64,000 nucleotides of DNA, from assembly GCF_014692675.1 (NCBI RefSeq), contig NZ_JABFCZ010000015.1, positions 87,979 through 151,978 on the forward strand, read 5' to 3'. Shown here piece by piece: positions 22,591-30,426 of the stretch (position 1 is its first letter; each line of letters starts with the position of its first letter). The notes below the pieces were generated by a model, which did not search any database, had not been told where the DNA came from, and was given only the letters and a program-made list of their open reading frames with translations. This DNA is from Roseibium aggregatum. GTDB lineage: Bacteria > Pseudomonadota > Alphaproteobacteria > Rhizobiales > Stappiaceae. The translations under genes were made by a program, and so were the position numbers.

Positions 22591-22782
22591 TCAAAGAGTT
22601 CGATCGCCATGAAGCTGACCGCGATCGAGGCCGATATCGGCCAGATCGCGATCGCTCATGGCCTCAAGCTGCGAGTGATCGCGGCGGAGGCGGACTTCGC
22701 GTGCCGCAAGACAGATCAGGCCGGAAAACAGTCCGGACCGCGCGCGTCGCCGGGGCCTCCCGATTTTCGGCAATAGACTCAT
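22591..22782 (-). CDS. DUF1127 small Arg-rich protein
   Basis: A 63-residue, strongly basic protein whose C-terminal half carries the DUF1127 signature LEAMSDRDLADIGLDRGQL. DUF1127 proteins are small alphaproteobacterial proteins; some have been tied to phosphate, carbon and RNA turnover effects. GGAGGGAAACCG precedes the ATG. The N-terminal half (GRPRRRARSGLFSGLI) is Arg-rich. It sits between the MBL hydrolase (15 bases upstream) and the SnoaL gene (10 bases downstream), so it is part of that operon and probably under the same TetR control. Confidence 0.82.
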   Translation of the reverse strand: MSLLPKIGRPRRRARSGLFSGLICLAAREVRLRRDHSQLEAMSDRDLADIGLDRGQLHGDRTL

Positions 22783-22797
22783 CGGTTTCCCTCCGAT

Positions 22798-23610
22798 CTA
22801 TCGAGCGTTCAGCACGGCTTCGACTTCGGCCGCATGATCGGCATTGACGGCGGAAGACGATCCGCGGCCATAGGCCGTTCGCAGAATGTCGGTCAGCGAC
22901 TGGATGCCATGCGCGACCGGCAGGTGCCCTGACAGGACGTGGCGCGGATCGAGCCTTTCGAGTTCCTTGAGGATGCCTGCGAGTGTTGCCTGGTCCATCT
23001 GGGCCAGCCATGGCGCATCGATGGTGGACCAGCCGACCAACCCTTCCCTGAGGTCCGTTGCGGCGATCTGCTCGATGCTTGTGGCCGGTTCCGGCAAAAG
23101 AGCGCCGAAGGCATCGGCGGCAAACAGCACCCGGTCCGTCTCATCGAAAAACCCCATGGTCTCCGGCGCGTCGTAATAAGGCGGCCTGACCTGGTGAAGG
23201 CGCCGTCCGCCGGCTTCGAAGACCTCGCCCGGTTCGAGCAGCCGGAACCGGTCCGGCGAGCCGGTTCCCAGAAGACCCATCTTCCCGGCCCCGAGAAAAT
23301 TGGTCACCACCTGGGCGTTGGGCGCCAGGTCCAGGATCCGATCGAGATTGCCGATATGATCGGGATCCGTGTGGCTGAGCCAGATCCAGCGCAGATCGGT
23401 GAGTGCGATCTCGCTGGCCAGTGCGTCGATGAAATCGTCCGACAGGGCGGAAAGCCCGGTATCCACCAGCAGCGGTTCACTGTCTTTGAGCAAGAACGCA
23501 TTCACCGGCAAGACGCCGAGCCCCGGCACAGGAAAGGTCGATTGCAGCGCCATCCAGTTCCCCGTGACGCTCTGCACAGGGGACTGGGTCGGCTGAGTCA
23601 ATGTTTCCAT
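22798..23610 (-). CDS. MBL-fold metallo-hydrolase
   Basis: A 270-residue metallo-beta-lactamase-fold protein. The metal motif is LSHTDPDHIGN (H80, D82, D84, H85), a HxDxDH form typical of flavodiiron/ODP-like branches rather than the HxHxDH of true beta-lactamases; VDTG and FAADAFGALLP and SGHLPVA supply later ligands. It has no flavodoxin domain and no signal peptide. GGAGAGTTGAA precedes ATG at 23610. First gene of an operon with DUF1127 and SnoaL genes, divergent from a TetR regulator, with a palindromic operator between. A redox or detoxification role is plausible but unproved. Confidence 0.85.
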   Translation of the reverse strand: METLTQPTQSPVQSVTGNWMALQSTFPVPGLGVLPVNAFLLKDSEPLLVDTGLSALSDDFIDALASEIALTDLRWIWLSHTDPDHIGNLDRILDLAPNAQVVTNFLGAGKMGLLGTGSPDRFRLLEPGEVFEAGGRRLHQVRPPYYDAPETMGFFDETDRVLFAADAFGALLPEPATSIEQIAATDLREGLVGWSTIDAPWLAQMDQATLAGILKELERLDPRHVLSGHLPVAHGIQSLTDILRTAYGRGSSSAVNADHAAEVEAVLNAR

Positions 23611-23628
23611 TTCAACTCTCCATTTTCG

Positions 23629-23646
23629 ATGAACATAATTGTTCAT
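23629..23646. promoter_or_regulatory. 18-bp palindromic operator between MBL operon and tetR
   Basis: ATGAACATAATTGTTCAT is a perfect dyad (arms ATGAACA and TGTTCAT, spacer TAAT), 18 bases before the MBL ATG. A related half site TGTTCA recurs at about 23704, next to the TetR start. Likely bound by the divergently encoded TetR protein to control both directions. Confidence 0.75.
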
Positions 23647-23712
23647 TCAATTTTGCATTTAGCGATGGAGAATTTCCTTGTCAATATTTAAATGATCAGT
23701 CATGTTCACTGA

Positions 23713-24309
23713 ATGAGTGAAGCCAAACGCACCTATCGGATGCGCGATCGCGCAAAATCCCAGGAAGAAACACGGAAAAAGATCGTCGAAGCGGCGATGC
23801 ACCTGCATGAGGAAGTCGGCCCGCGAGCGACAACCATCAGCGCCATTGCCGAACGGGCCGGGGTCCAGCGCCTGACGGTCTACCGGCACTTCCCTGATGA
23901 GACCGCCGTGTTTCAGGCCTGCACGTCCCACTGGCTGAGCCTGAATCCACCTCCCGATCCCGGGGACTGGGCCGACATCGCGGATGCACGCAGCCGGTTC
24001 AAAGCCGCGATCAGCGCGTTTTACGGCTACTATTCACGCACCGATCGGATGTGGACCGCCGCTTACCGCGATGTCGACGAGGTCCCTGCCCTTCAGCAGC
24101 CCATGGCCGAGATCGCCGCCTTCTTGAAATCGGTCGGCGACGACCTGATCGCCGCGCTCGATCCGAAGGGCAGCAATCCGGCTCTCGCCGCAACGGTCCG
24201 GCATGGACTGCAATTTGCGACCTGGGCCGATCTCGAAAGCCAGGGCCTGAGCGAAAAGGAGAAAGCCGGCCTGGTCATGGATTGGCTTACCGGGACTGAG
24301 CGGAACTAA
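23713..24309 (+). CDS. TetR/AcrR family transcriptional regulator
   Basis: A 198-residue repressor. The N-terminal DNA-binding domain is seen as RKKIVEAAMHLHEEVGPRATTISAIAERAGVQRLTVYRHF (read in parts: helix-turn-helix ISAIAERAGVQRLTVYRHFP near residues 43-62). The remainder is the helical ligand-binding and dimer domain. It is divergent from the MBL-DUF1127-SnoaL operon, with a perfect palindrome in the gap, so it most likely represses that operon and itself. The final codons form one arm of a long-looped terminator. Ligand unknown. Confidence 0.9.
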   Translation: MSEAKRTYRMRDRAKSQEETRKKIVEAAMHLHEEVGPRATTISAIAERAGVQRLTVYRHFPDETAVFQACTSHWLSLNPPPDPGDWADIADARSRFKAAISAFYGYYSRTDRMWTAAYRDVDEVPALQQPMAEIAAFLKSVGDDLIAALDPKGSNPALAATVRHGLQFATWADLESQGLSEKEKAGLVMDWLTGTERN

Positions 24310-24334
24310 CCCCTCTTATCCAGGCCGGCTTTTT
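24262..24334 (+). terminator. Long-loop terminator whose first arm is inside tetR
   Basis: AAAGCCGGCCTGG (24262-24274, inside the tetR coding sequence) and CCAGGCCGGCTTT (24320-24332) are perfect 13-base complements, followed by TT. The loop of 45 bases contains the tetR stop. A terminator or 3'-end stabilising hairpin for the tetR mRNA. Confidence 0.65.
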
Positions 24335-24381
24335 CAGCTAGCCTTCCTGCCGATTTAACGAGAAAGAACCAGACGGCCGCC

Positions 24382-25005
24382 ATGTACACGCCCCCCGCTT
24401 TCGCCCAGGAAGACCTCGCCACCATTCACGGCATGATCCGGGCCACCGGACTGGCCACGCTGGTCACCATGACCGAAGACGGCCTGATCGGAACGCCGCT
24501 GCCGCTGATCCTGAAGGAAAGCGAAGGCCCGAACGGCACGCTCTACGGCCATCTGGCCCGCCCCAATCCGCAGTGGAAACTGGCGCCGCAGGCGGAAGCG
24601 CTGGTGATCTTCCCAGGTCCGGACGCCTATATCAGCCCGAACTGGTACGCATCCAAGGCAGAGCACCACAAGGTCGTCCCGACCTGGAATTACGGCGCGG
24701 TCCATGCCTATGGGACACCGGAATTCTTCGAAGACCCGGACCGGCTTCTGGAGGTCCTGACCGGCCTGACCGACCGGAACGAGAAAAACAGATCCGCGCC
24801 CTGGTCGGTCTCCGATGCGCCCGAAAAATTCGTCCAGGCGCAAATGCGCGGCATCGTCGGCCTCCGGCTTGAAATCTCGCGGCTGGAGGGAAAGCAGAAG
24901 TTCAGCCAGAACAAGCCCGATGCGGACCGTGCCGGCGTGGCGAAGGGCCTTTCCGAGGAAGCCGACCCAAAGGCCCGTGAAATGGCCGCTCTGATCCCGC
25001 GTTAA
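24382..25005 (+). CDS. PaiB-family FMN-binding protein
   Basis: A 207-residue member of the PaiB (FMN-binding negative transcriptional regulator) family with a split-barrel FMN fold. Family blocks: MYTPPAFAQED at the start, GLATLVTMTEDG, GTLYGHLARPNPQW, VIFPGPDAYISPNWYASK and the late VGLRLEISRLEGKQKFSQN, which is highly typical. In Bacillus PaiB affects protease and sporulation genes; in proteobacteria the role is unclear and flavin-linked stress functions are likely. It stands alone between tetR and an SDR gene; its ribosome site is weak. Confidence 0.9.
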   Translation: MYTPPAFAQEDLATIHGMIRATGLATLVTMTEDGLIGTPLPLILKESEGPNGTLYGHLARPNPQWKLAPQAEALVIFPGPDAYISPNWYASKAEHHKVVPTWNYGAVHAYGTPEFFEDPDRLLEVLTGLTDRNEKNRSAPWSVSDAPEKFVQAQMRGIVGLRLEISRLEGKQKFSQNKPDADRAGVAKGLSEEADPKAREMAALIPR

Positions 25006-25087
25006 AATCCGGTCATCGCAAATCGGGTCGCTTCGGGCCCCCTCAAGTTCCTAAACCGATGGTCCCCAACACATCGGAGGAACGCAA

Positions 25088-25840
25088 ATGCCCCTGGACG
25101 GAAAGACGATCATCATCACCGGAGCGAGCAGCGGCATCGGCGCTGCGGCAGCCGCTCTCTTCGCAGGCGAGGGCGCGAATGTCGTGCTCGGCGCCAGGCG
25201 CGCTCCCCTTCTGAAAGAGCAGGCGGAGCGGATCACTGCAGCGGGAGGCAAGGCGGCCTGGCTGGCCGGGGACGTCTGCGAGGAGAGGTTTGCGAAGGAC
25301 CTCGTCGATCTCGCCGTCTCCCGCTTCGGCCGGCTCGACGGCGCCTTCAACAACGCAGGGACAACCGGGGCGCTTGGACCGGTCCCGGACATGTCCGCAG
25401 ACAACTGGCACCAGGTGCTTGCCACCAACCTGACCAGCGCCTTCCATGCGGCGAAGTATCAAATTCCCGAACTGAAGAAGCAGGAGGGCGGCTCAATCGT
25501 CTTCACCTCCTCCTTCGTCGGCCACACCGTCGGCTTTCCGGGCATGGGGGCCTATGCGGCCGCCAAGGCCGGATTGGTCGGGCTGACGCAGGTTCTCGCG
25601 GCCGAACACGGGCCCGAAGGCATTCGCGTCAACGCGCTCCTGCCCGGTGGTACGAAGACGGACATGGCCGGAGACGACCCCGCGTTTCACGAGTTCGTCC
25701 GCGGACTTCACGCCCTCAAACGCATGGCGGAGCCGGAGGAAATCGCGCAGGCAGCCCTTTTCCTTCTGTCGGATCAGTCGTCCTTCGTGACCGGCGCGGC
25801 CCTGCTTGCCGACGGCGGCAATTCCATCAACAAGACCTGA
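25088..25840 (+). CDS. SDR-family NAD(P)-dependent oxidoreductase
   Basis: A 250-residue classical short-chain dehydrogenase. The cofactor loop TGASSGIG is at residues 11-18, NNAG near 91, the catalytic Ser in TSSFVG, and the catalytic YxxxK as YAAAK. The Arg pair after strand 2 (LGARRAP) suggests a preference for NADP. GGAGGAACGCAA precedes the ATG. The substrate cannot be inferred. It is transcribed alone and converges on a PACE efflux gene with a strong hairpin in between. Confidence 0.9.
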   Translation: MPLDGKTIIITGASSGIGAAAAALFAGEGANVVLGARRAPLLKEQAERITAAGGKAAWLAGDVCEERFAKDLVDLAVSRFGRLDGAFNNAGTTGALGPVPDMSADNWHQVLATNLTSAFHAAKYQIPELKKQEGGSIVFTSSFVGHTVGFPGMGAYAAAKAGLVGLTQVLAAEHGPEGIRVNALLPGGTKTDMAGDDPAFHEFVRGLHALKRMAEPEEIAQAALFLLSDQSSFVTGAALLADGGNSINKT

Positions 25841-25863
25841 CGAAGGCATCCCGTCCGATCTTC

Positions 25864-25892
25864 GGTGCCGGAATGGGTTTCATTCCGGCACC
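25864..25892. terminator. 12-bp hairpin between convergent SDR and PACE genes
   Basis: GGTGCCGGAATG (25864-25875), loop GGTTT, CATTCCGGCACC (25881-25892), a perfect 12-bp stem. It overlaps the PACE stop codon (25880-25882). Neither side has a T run, so it acts as a 3'-end hairpin for both genes rather than a textbook terminator. Confidence 0.6.
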
Positions 25893-26293
25893 GGGAAAAG
25901 CCAGTCGTAGGCCAGGTTGAAAAAGAACGCATAGGCCATGAAGAACAGGGCAAAGACGATGTCGATCGAAAGCGCCTGCCAAAGCGTGATGCCGAGATAC
26001 CAGGCGATCGCCGGCATCAGGGCGAGCACGAGCCCCACCTCGTAAAGCACCGCGTGAAAGACACGCAGGATAAGGCCCTTGTCCGTGCGCCCGGTAAAGC
26101 GCCTGAGCACCAGGTCGAAGCCCAGATTGAACAGGTAGGTCCACAGCATGGCCACCATCGAGCCGCCGATGCCGATCACTCCGGTTTCCTGCATGGGCAG
26201 GCCGAACAGCCAGGAGACGAGCGGCATCACCAGCAAGAGGCCGATGATCTCGAAACTGACGGCGTGGCGGATCCGGTCCGGTGTCGTGCGCAT
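25880..26293 (-). CDS. PACE-family (AceI-like) multidrug efflux transporter
   Basis: A 137-residue protein with four membrane helices in two tandem bacterial transmembrane pair domains, the layout of the proteobacterial antimicrobial compound efflux family (chlorhexidine and acriflavine exporters such as AceI). Conserved points: RHAVSFEIIGLLLVMP with the helix-1 Glu needed for proton coupling, WTYLFNLGFDL, RVFHAVLYEVGLVLA (second Glu) and FFFNLAYDW. ATG at 26293 starts the conserved protein. It lies directly after a terminator T run, with its ribosome site (GGGG) inside the hairpin, suggesting attenuated expression. Confidence 0.88.
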   Translation of the reverse strand: MRTTPDRIRHAVSFEIIGLLLVMPLVSWLFGLPMQETGVIGIGGSMVAMLWTYLFNLGFDLVLRRFTGRTDKGLILRVFHAVLYEVGLVLALMPAIAWYLGITLWQALSIDIVFALFFMAYAFFFNLAYDWLFPVPE

Positions 26294-26294
26294 G

Positions 26295-26322
26295 AAAAAA
26301 GCCCCAATCGGATGATCGGGGC
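26295..26322 (-). terminator. Terminator abutting the PACE start codon
   Basis: Minus strand: GCCCC, GATCATCCGATT loop, GGGGC, then TTTTTT directly before CATG. It ends the DUF4386 gene operon 87 bases downstream of its stop, and its 3' arm contains the only Shine-Dalgarno-like bases (GGGG) of the PACE gene. Confidence 0.75.
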
Positions 26323-26408
26323 GTCCCGATGAAACTGTTTGCCCGGACGGCAGAGGTCGTCCTCTGAAAAAAGGAATATCCAGAGCGCGCCCTGCTGGCA
26401 AGGGAGGC

Positions 26409-27119
26409 CTAGCTCGGCTGCTTCTGCCCCTTGGCCCGCTTCGGCCCGAGCCCCATGACGACAAGCCACAGGGCGAAGGCGAGTTCGGCGGCCAGCGGGA
26501 TCGCATAGGCGAGTGCGAAATCGTCCGACAGAGCGGGGGCGAGAACGCGCAGGGTGCTGCCGGTAAGATAGACCAGGCCGGCGGCGACCAGCCCGATGCC
26601 GAAAATTTTCGGCAGCCAGCCGGAGATGAACAGCAGGTACCCGGTGATCAGGCAATTGATGCCGAAGAAGAACAGGCCCATGTCGTAGCCCGCCCCGTGC
26701 AGTTCAAGCCAGAGCCGCGCCGGCGCGCCCGGCCCCATGCCCTGGAGCCCGGCGCCTTCGAGGATGAGGACCGCCATATGCTGGCTGAGCAGGTTGGCCC
26801 CCAGGATCGCGGCCTGGACAAGACGGAACACCATGGCCGCCATTGCAGCTGCCGCGTTCACCGGTTTCAGGAGCTGGAACAGGACGAGCGCCAGCGCCAC
26901 ATCGGCGAGCACCATGATCGTGTCCGCGGCAAGGCTCCAGCGCAGACTGCTCGCGACTTCCGCGGGACTGACGCTTGGAAGTCCGCCTGCCGCCATCAAC
27001 GGCGCCCGCAGGAAAACCTCGCTCCCGATGCCGCAGGCAATGATTACAAGATAAAGCACGCCGGCGAGGCGTCCGCCGGGAACCGGCCCGCTGGGTGGTG
27101 GAAAATCGGAATCGGTCAT
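26409..27119 (-). CDS. DUF4386 family membrane protein
   Basis: A 236-residue integral membrane protein with about six to seven hydrophobic helices. The DUF4386 pattern is visible: start helix GGRLAGVLYLVIIACGIGSEVFLR, FRLVQAAILGANLL, HGAGYDMGLFFFGINCLITGYLLF and the end helix PLAAELAFALWLVVMG. Family function is unknown; some members are near stress regulators. The ATG overlaps the stop of the upstream DMT transporter gene by four bases (ATGA), so the two are coupled, and the pair ends at the terminator at 26295-26322. Confidence 0.85.
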   Translation of the reverse strand: MTDSDFPPPSGPVPGGRLAGVLYLVIIACGIGSEVFLRAPLMAAGGLPSVSPAEVASSLRWSLAADTIMVLADVALALVLFQLLKPVNAAAAMAAMVFRLVQAAILGANLLSQHMAVLILEGAGLQGMGPGAPARLWLELHGAGYDMGLFFFGINCLITGYLLFISGWLPKIFGIGLVAAGLVYLTGSTLRVLAPALSDDFALAYAIPLAAELAFALWLVVMGLGPKRAKGQKQPS

Positions 27120-28126
27120 TCGGAAGCTTCGTACTGTCGTTCAAGGGACCCCAGTCCACCGCCTACAGTATCAGGTACCACCGCTTCGACGGAATTGCAC
27201 TTGGCAAAAAGGGCGCGGCCGGAAGGTTCCGGGTCTGTACGTTCGGAGCCTGAATGTCCGGAGCCGGGCCGGGCGCGTCCCACATGCTGACCGGCCCAGA
27301 CCGAGGCGAGGACGACGGCCGCACCCAGCCACTGCACCAGGCTCAGGGTCTGGCCCAGAACGGCCCAGCCGAGAATGACAGCGGTCACCGGGCTCATCAT
27401 GGGCAACATGGAAACGGCCGACGGCTCGATGCGGGCGACCCCTCGAAACCACAGGAAATACGTCGCCGCCCCGCCGATCAGCCCGAGATAGGCGATGCCA
27501 CCCAGGTAACGCGGCTCCAGCAGCGGCAGGGCCGGTTCGAACAGCATGGCGACCGGAACCAGCAGCAGGCCGCCCGCCGTCAATTGCCAGGCGGTGAAGG
27601 TCAGCGGTGACACCGGCGGCTGCCACTTGCGGGTCAGTACGGTCCCTGCCCCCATCGACGCGGATCCGCCGATACCCGCCACCACGCCGATCGGGTCCAG
27701 TGCCGCTTCGGGGCCGAGCACCAGAAGCGCCACACCGAAGACACCGGCAAGTGCCGCAACGACCGACAGCAGGCGCACCGGCGTGCCCATAAGTCCCCGC
27801 GCCAGCGCGATCACGAACAGCGCCTGGGTTGCCCCGAGCGTTGCGGCGACACCGCCCGGCAGCCGGTAGGCGGCGATGAAAAGGCAGCAGAAGAAGATGG
27901 AAAAATTGAGCGCGCCGACCAACGCCACCTTACCGATCCAGTCCCGCCCCGGCAGCTTGCGTACGAACAGAAGCAGGAGCAGACCCGCAGGCAGCGCCCG
28001 CGTTGCCGCCATGGTGATCGGATGATCCGGCGGCAGGAATTCGGTGGTGACCAGATAGGTGCTGCCCCAGACCGTCGGGGCAAGCGCGGTGACAAGAACA
28101 TCAAGGCCGCGGTTCATGGGTTTCAT
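27116..28126 (-). CDS. DMT-superfamily (EamA) transporter with C-terminal tail
   Basis: A 336-residue drug/metabolite transporter with ten predicted membrane helices in two EamA repeats: LVTALAPTVWGSTYLVTTEF, ATRALPAGLLLLLFV in the first and MGAGTVLTRKW, MLPMMSPVTAVILGWAVLGQ in the second. The usual protein ends near VWAGQHVGRARP; here a polar tail of about 50 residues follows (GHSGSERTDPEP and EAVVPDTVGGG) and its stop overlaps the next gene. The tail has no helix and may be a run-on from a lost stop or a genuine extension. Exported substrate unknown. Confidence 0.88.
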   Translation of the reverse strand: MKPMNRGLDVLVTALAPTVWGSTYLVTTEFLPPDHPITMAATRALPAGLLLLLFVRKLPGRDWIGKVALVGALNFSIFFCCLFIAAYRLPGGVAATLGATQALFVIALARGLMGTPVRLLSVVAALAGVFGVALLVLGPEAALDPIGVVAGIGGSASMGAGTVLTRKWQPPVSPLTFTAWQLTAGGLLLVPVAMLFEPALPLLEPRYLGGIAYLGLIGGAATYFLWFRGVARIEPSAVSMLPMMSPVTAVILGWAVLGQTLSLVQWLGAAVVLASVWAGQHVGRARPGSGHSGSERTDPEPSGRALFAKCNSVEAVVPDTVGGGLGSLERQYEASE

Positions 28127-28141
28127 ATCAGGGCACTCACT

Positions 28142-28777
28142 TCAGGCCGAAAGACGCAGGGCCGCGCCGAGCTGGGCGCGCAGGTCCCCGATGGGACCGT
28201 TGACGAGACGGGTTCCGGTTTCCCGCACGATGACGGTAGGAACAGAGCTCACCTGCATGCGCCGGGCAAGCTGACGGTCGGCGTCGACCGCACTCCGCGT
28301 GCCGGGATCGAAGACCGCGCGCCGGAACCGGTCCCGGTCGAAGCCCAAATCCCTGGCAATCCCGAGCAGAACGTCCATGTCGGCGACATTGCGCGCCTCC
28401 GTGATATGCGCGGTCTGGATCGCATCGAACATGTCCCAGTGGGCCTCCTGTCCCGACAGTCGTTCCGCCGCCTTGCAGAAAAGGGCTGCGGGAAGTCCGT
28501 AAGGATAGTCGAAGGGAGCCGCACGCATACCCTTAATGTTGAACAGTTCCGGCGTGTCGCTTGCCGCCCGGCAGGCGGCCCAGTGACCGAGGATCGTCTC
28601 CTTGGCTTGGCTCATCGAACCGAACACCGCGATCATCTGCTCCTGGCTGTCCTGCAGGACGTAGGTCCGGTGACGCACCTGGATATCGAACTCGGCGGCA
28701 AGCACCCGCAGGCGCGGCGAAATATTGAAACACCAGCCGCAGACGACGTCATGGAAGAAATCGACCGTCAGTCCCAT
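28142..28777 (-). CDS. DsbA-family thiol oxidoreductase-like protein
   Basis: A 211-residue cytoplasmic thioredoxin-fold protein of the DsbA/FrnE branch. The active-site CxxC is CGWC (C13-C16) at the expected place in the first helix; cis-Pro motif is seen as VSSVPTVIV. It has no signal peptide. GGGAGGT precedes the ATG. TGATG overlap places its start on the stop of wrbA, so wrbA and this gene are translated together. An electron-handling or disulfide role next to the quinone reductase is likely. Confidence 0.85.
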   Translation of the reverse strand: MGLTVDFFHDVVCGWCFNISPRLRVLAAEFDIQVRHRTYVLQDSQEQMIAVFGSMSQAKETILGHWAACRAASDTPELFNIKGMRAAPFDYPYGLPAALFCKAAERLSGQEAHWDMFDAIQTAHITEARNVADMDVLLGIARDLGFDRDRFRRAVFDPGTRSAVDADRQLARRMQVSSVPTVIVRETGTRLVNGPIGDLRAQLGAALRLSA

Positions 28778-29409
28778 CACGCCACCTCCCGCATGATCAG
28801 GGTGTCCGGGTTTTCCGCCAGGCGCACGGCGATTTCCGCCACATGGTGCCCCTGGAACCGGGCGCCGGCGAGATCCGTCTCCGACGGCTGCAGCGAGCCG
28901 TCGCCGCCGGCCACGGTACCGGCGCCATAGGGCGATCCGCCGACGATCTCGTCGATGCGCATCTGTCCCTGGAAGGTATAGGGCAGGCCGACGACCATCA
29001 TGCCGAAATGCAAAAGCGGCACATGGGTGGTGAGGACCGAAGCCTCGTGGCCGCCGTGCTGGGAACCGGACGAGGTGAACACCGAACCGACCTTGCCCAC
29101 CAGGGCGTTTTTCGCCCACAGGCCGCCGGCCATGTCGAGGAACTGTTTCATCTGCGCGGCCATGGACCCGAAACGGGTCGGCGTGCCGAAGATGATCGCG
29201 TCGTAGTCCGGCAGGTCCGCCACCCGCGCCTCGGGGGTGTCGTCCTGAACGTAACCGGCATTGGCCCGCACTTCCTGCGGTACGGTTTCCGGCACCCGCC
29301 GGATATCGACGCTGACACCCGGCACGGAGCGTGCGCCTTCGGCTTCTGCCTCGGCCAGGGCGCGGATGTGGCCGTAACTGGAATAATAAAGAACAAGAAC
29401 GCGAGCCAT
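28777..29409 (-). CDS. wrbA: NAD(P)H:quinone oxidoreductase, WrbA type
   Basis: A 210-residue flavodoxin-like FMN quinone reductase that makes quinols by two-electron reduction and guards against redox stress. Evidence: phosphate-binding start [54 protein letters not shown] and the late [24 protein letters not shown] (read in parts), all standard for WrbA. Length is normal. The gene lies in an operon with the DsbA-like gene and downstream of a same-strand LysR gene at 29530, which may control it. Confidence 0.95.
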   Translation of the reverse strand: MARVLVLYYSSYGHIRALAEAEAEGARSVPGVSVDIRRVPETVPQEVRANAGYVQDDTPEARVADLPDYDAIIFGTPTRFGSMAAQMKQFLDMAGGLWAKNALVGKVGSVFTSSGSQHGGHEASVLTTHVPLLHFGMMVVGLPYTFQGQMRIDEIVGGSPYGAGTVAGGDGSLQPSETDLAGARFQGHHVAEIAVRLAENPDTLIMREVA

Positions 29410-29529
29410 TATGAGCCCTCCGATGTTTTCCGTTGAAGTGCCCGGAGGATAGGAAGGAAGCGGATGGGCAATAAGCGGCCGGGGCGAAAGTCACTCTTTA
29501 CCAGGGTTGAAGAATAACATGAGGCTACG

Positions 29530-30423
29530 CTAGCCGGAGCCACGCAGGGCCTCTGACAGGTGATCGACGAAGGCGAGCGTGCGGCTGTCGGCCCCGTGGC
29601 GCGCTGCGATCACTGCATAGACATGGCGTTCCGGCAGCGACCAATCGGGCAGGACCCGAACCAGCGCACCGCTTTTTTCGGCCCTGTCCGACAGGAATGA
29701 CGGCAGCGATCCGATCCCGCGTCCGGCGATCAGCATGTCGCGCAGCACGAGGCTGCTGCCAAGCCGGATCCTGGAGGTCAGGGCGTGTTCGTGTGTCCCG
29801 CCCGGTCCGGTCAGCGGCCAGCTCGCCGGCGCGTCCGACATCAGGAAACTGACGGTCTCGTGACTGGCCAATTCTTCCGGCGTCCCGGGCGCGCCATGGG
29901 CTTCAAGATAGGCAGGCGAGGCAAAAAGGCTTTGCCGCACCGTCGCGATGCTGCGGGCCCGCAGGGCGGAATCGGGAAGCTCGGCCCGGACACGGATCGA
30001 CAGGTCGTAGCCGCCTTCGACCATGTCCACCACCCGGTCGTCGAAGGCAAGCACCAGTTCCAGGTCCGGATAGCGGTCCATGAAGGAGGGAAGCAGCGGA
30101 GACAGAACCTCCAAACCGAAGGAATAGGGCGCATTGATCCGGAGCGTTCCGCGCAAGGACCCGGCGCCGGACCGCACCCGGTCCTCGGCGCGATCGAAGG
30201 CGTCGAGCAGTTCCCGCGCCTCCTTGTAATAGACCTCGCCATGCTCCGTCAGGGACATGCTCCGGGTGGTCCGGTTCAAGAGGGTGCAGCCGAGACTGTC
30301 CTCAAGCAGCTTGATATCCCGGCTGAGGAGGCCGGCGGAAACGCCGAGGTCTTCGGCCGCCTTGGCGAAACTGCCCCGCTCCACGATCCGGCAGAACGCC
30401 TTCATCACCGAAAGCCTGTCCAT
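29530..30423 (-). CDS. LysR-family transcriptional regulator
   Basis: A 297-residue LysR protein. The helix-turn-helix is in residues 16-45 (GSFAKAAEDLGVSAGLLSRDI) and the effector domain follows (LRINAPYSFGLEVL, LSIRVRAELPDSALRARSI). It is of the CrgA-like subgroup common near quinone reductases and exporters. It sits 3 bases after the stop of the upstream Cys-rich regulator gene, so the two are an operon. The nearest same-strand target is the wrbA operon, 120 bases downstream; direct control is inferred. Confidence 0.9.
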   Translation of the reverse strand: MDRLSVMKAFCRIVERGSFAKAAEDLGVSAGLLSRDIKLLEDSLGCTLLNRTTRSMSLTEHGEVYYKEARELLDAFDRAEDRVRSGAGSLRGTLRINAPYSFGLEVLSPLLPSFMDRYPDLELVLAFDDRVVDMVEGGYDLSIRVRAELPDSALRARSIATVRQSLFASPAYLEAHGAPGTPEELASHETVSFLMSDAPASWPLTGPGGTHEHALTSRIRLGSSLVLRDMLIAGRGIGSLPSFLSDRAEKSGALVRVLPDWSLPERHVYAVIAARHGADSRTLAFVDHLSEALRGSG

Positions 30424-30426
30424 CGG

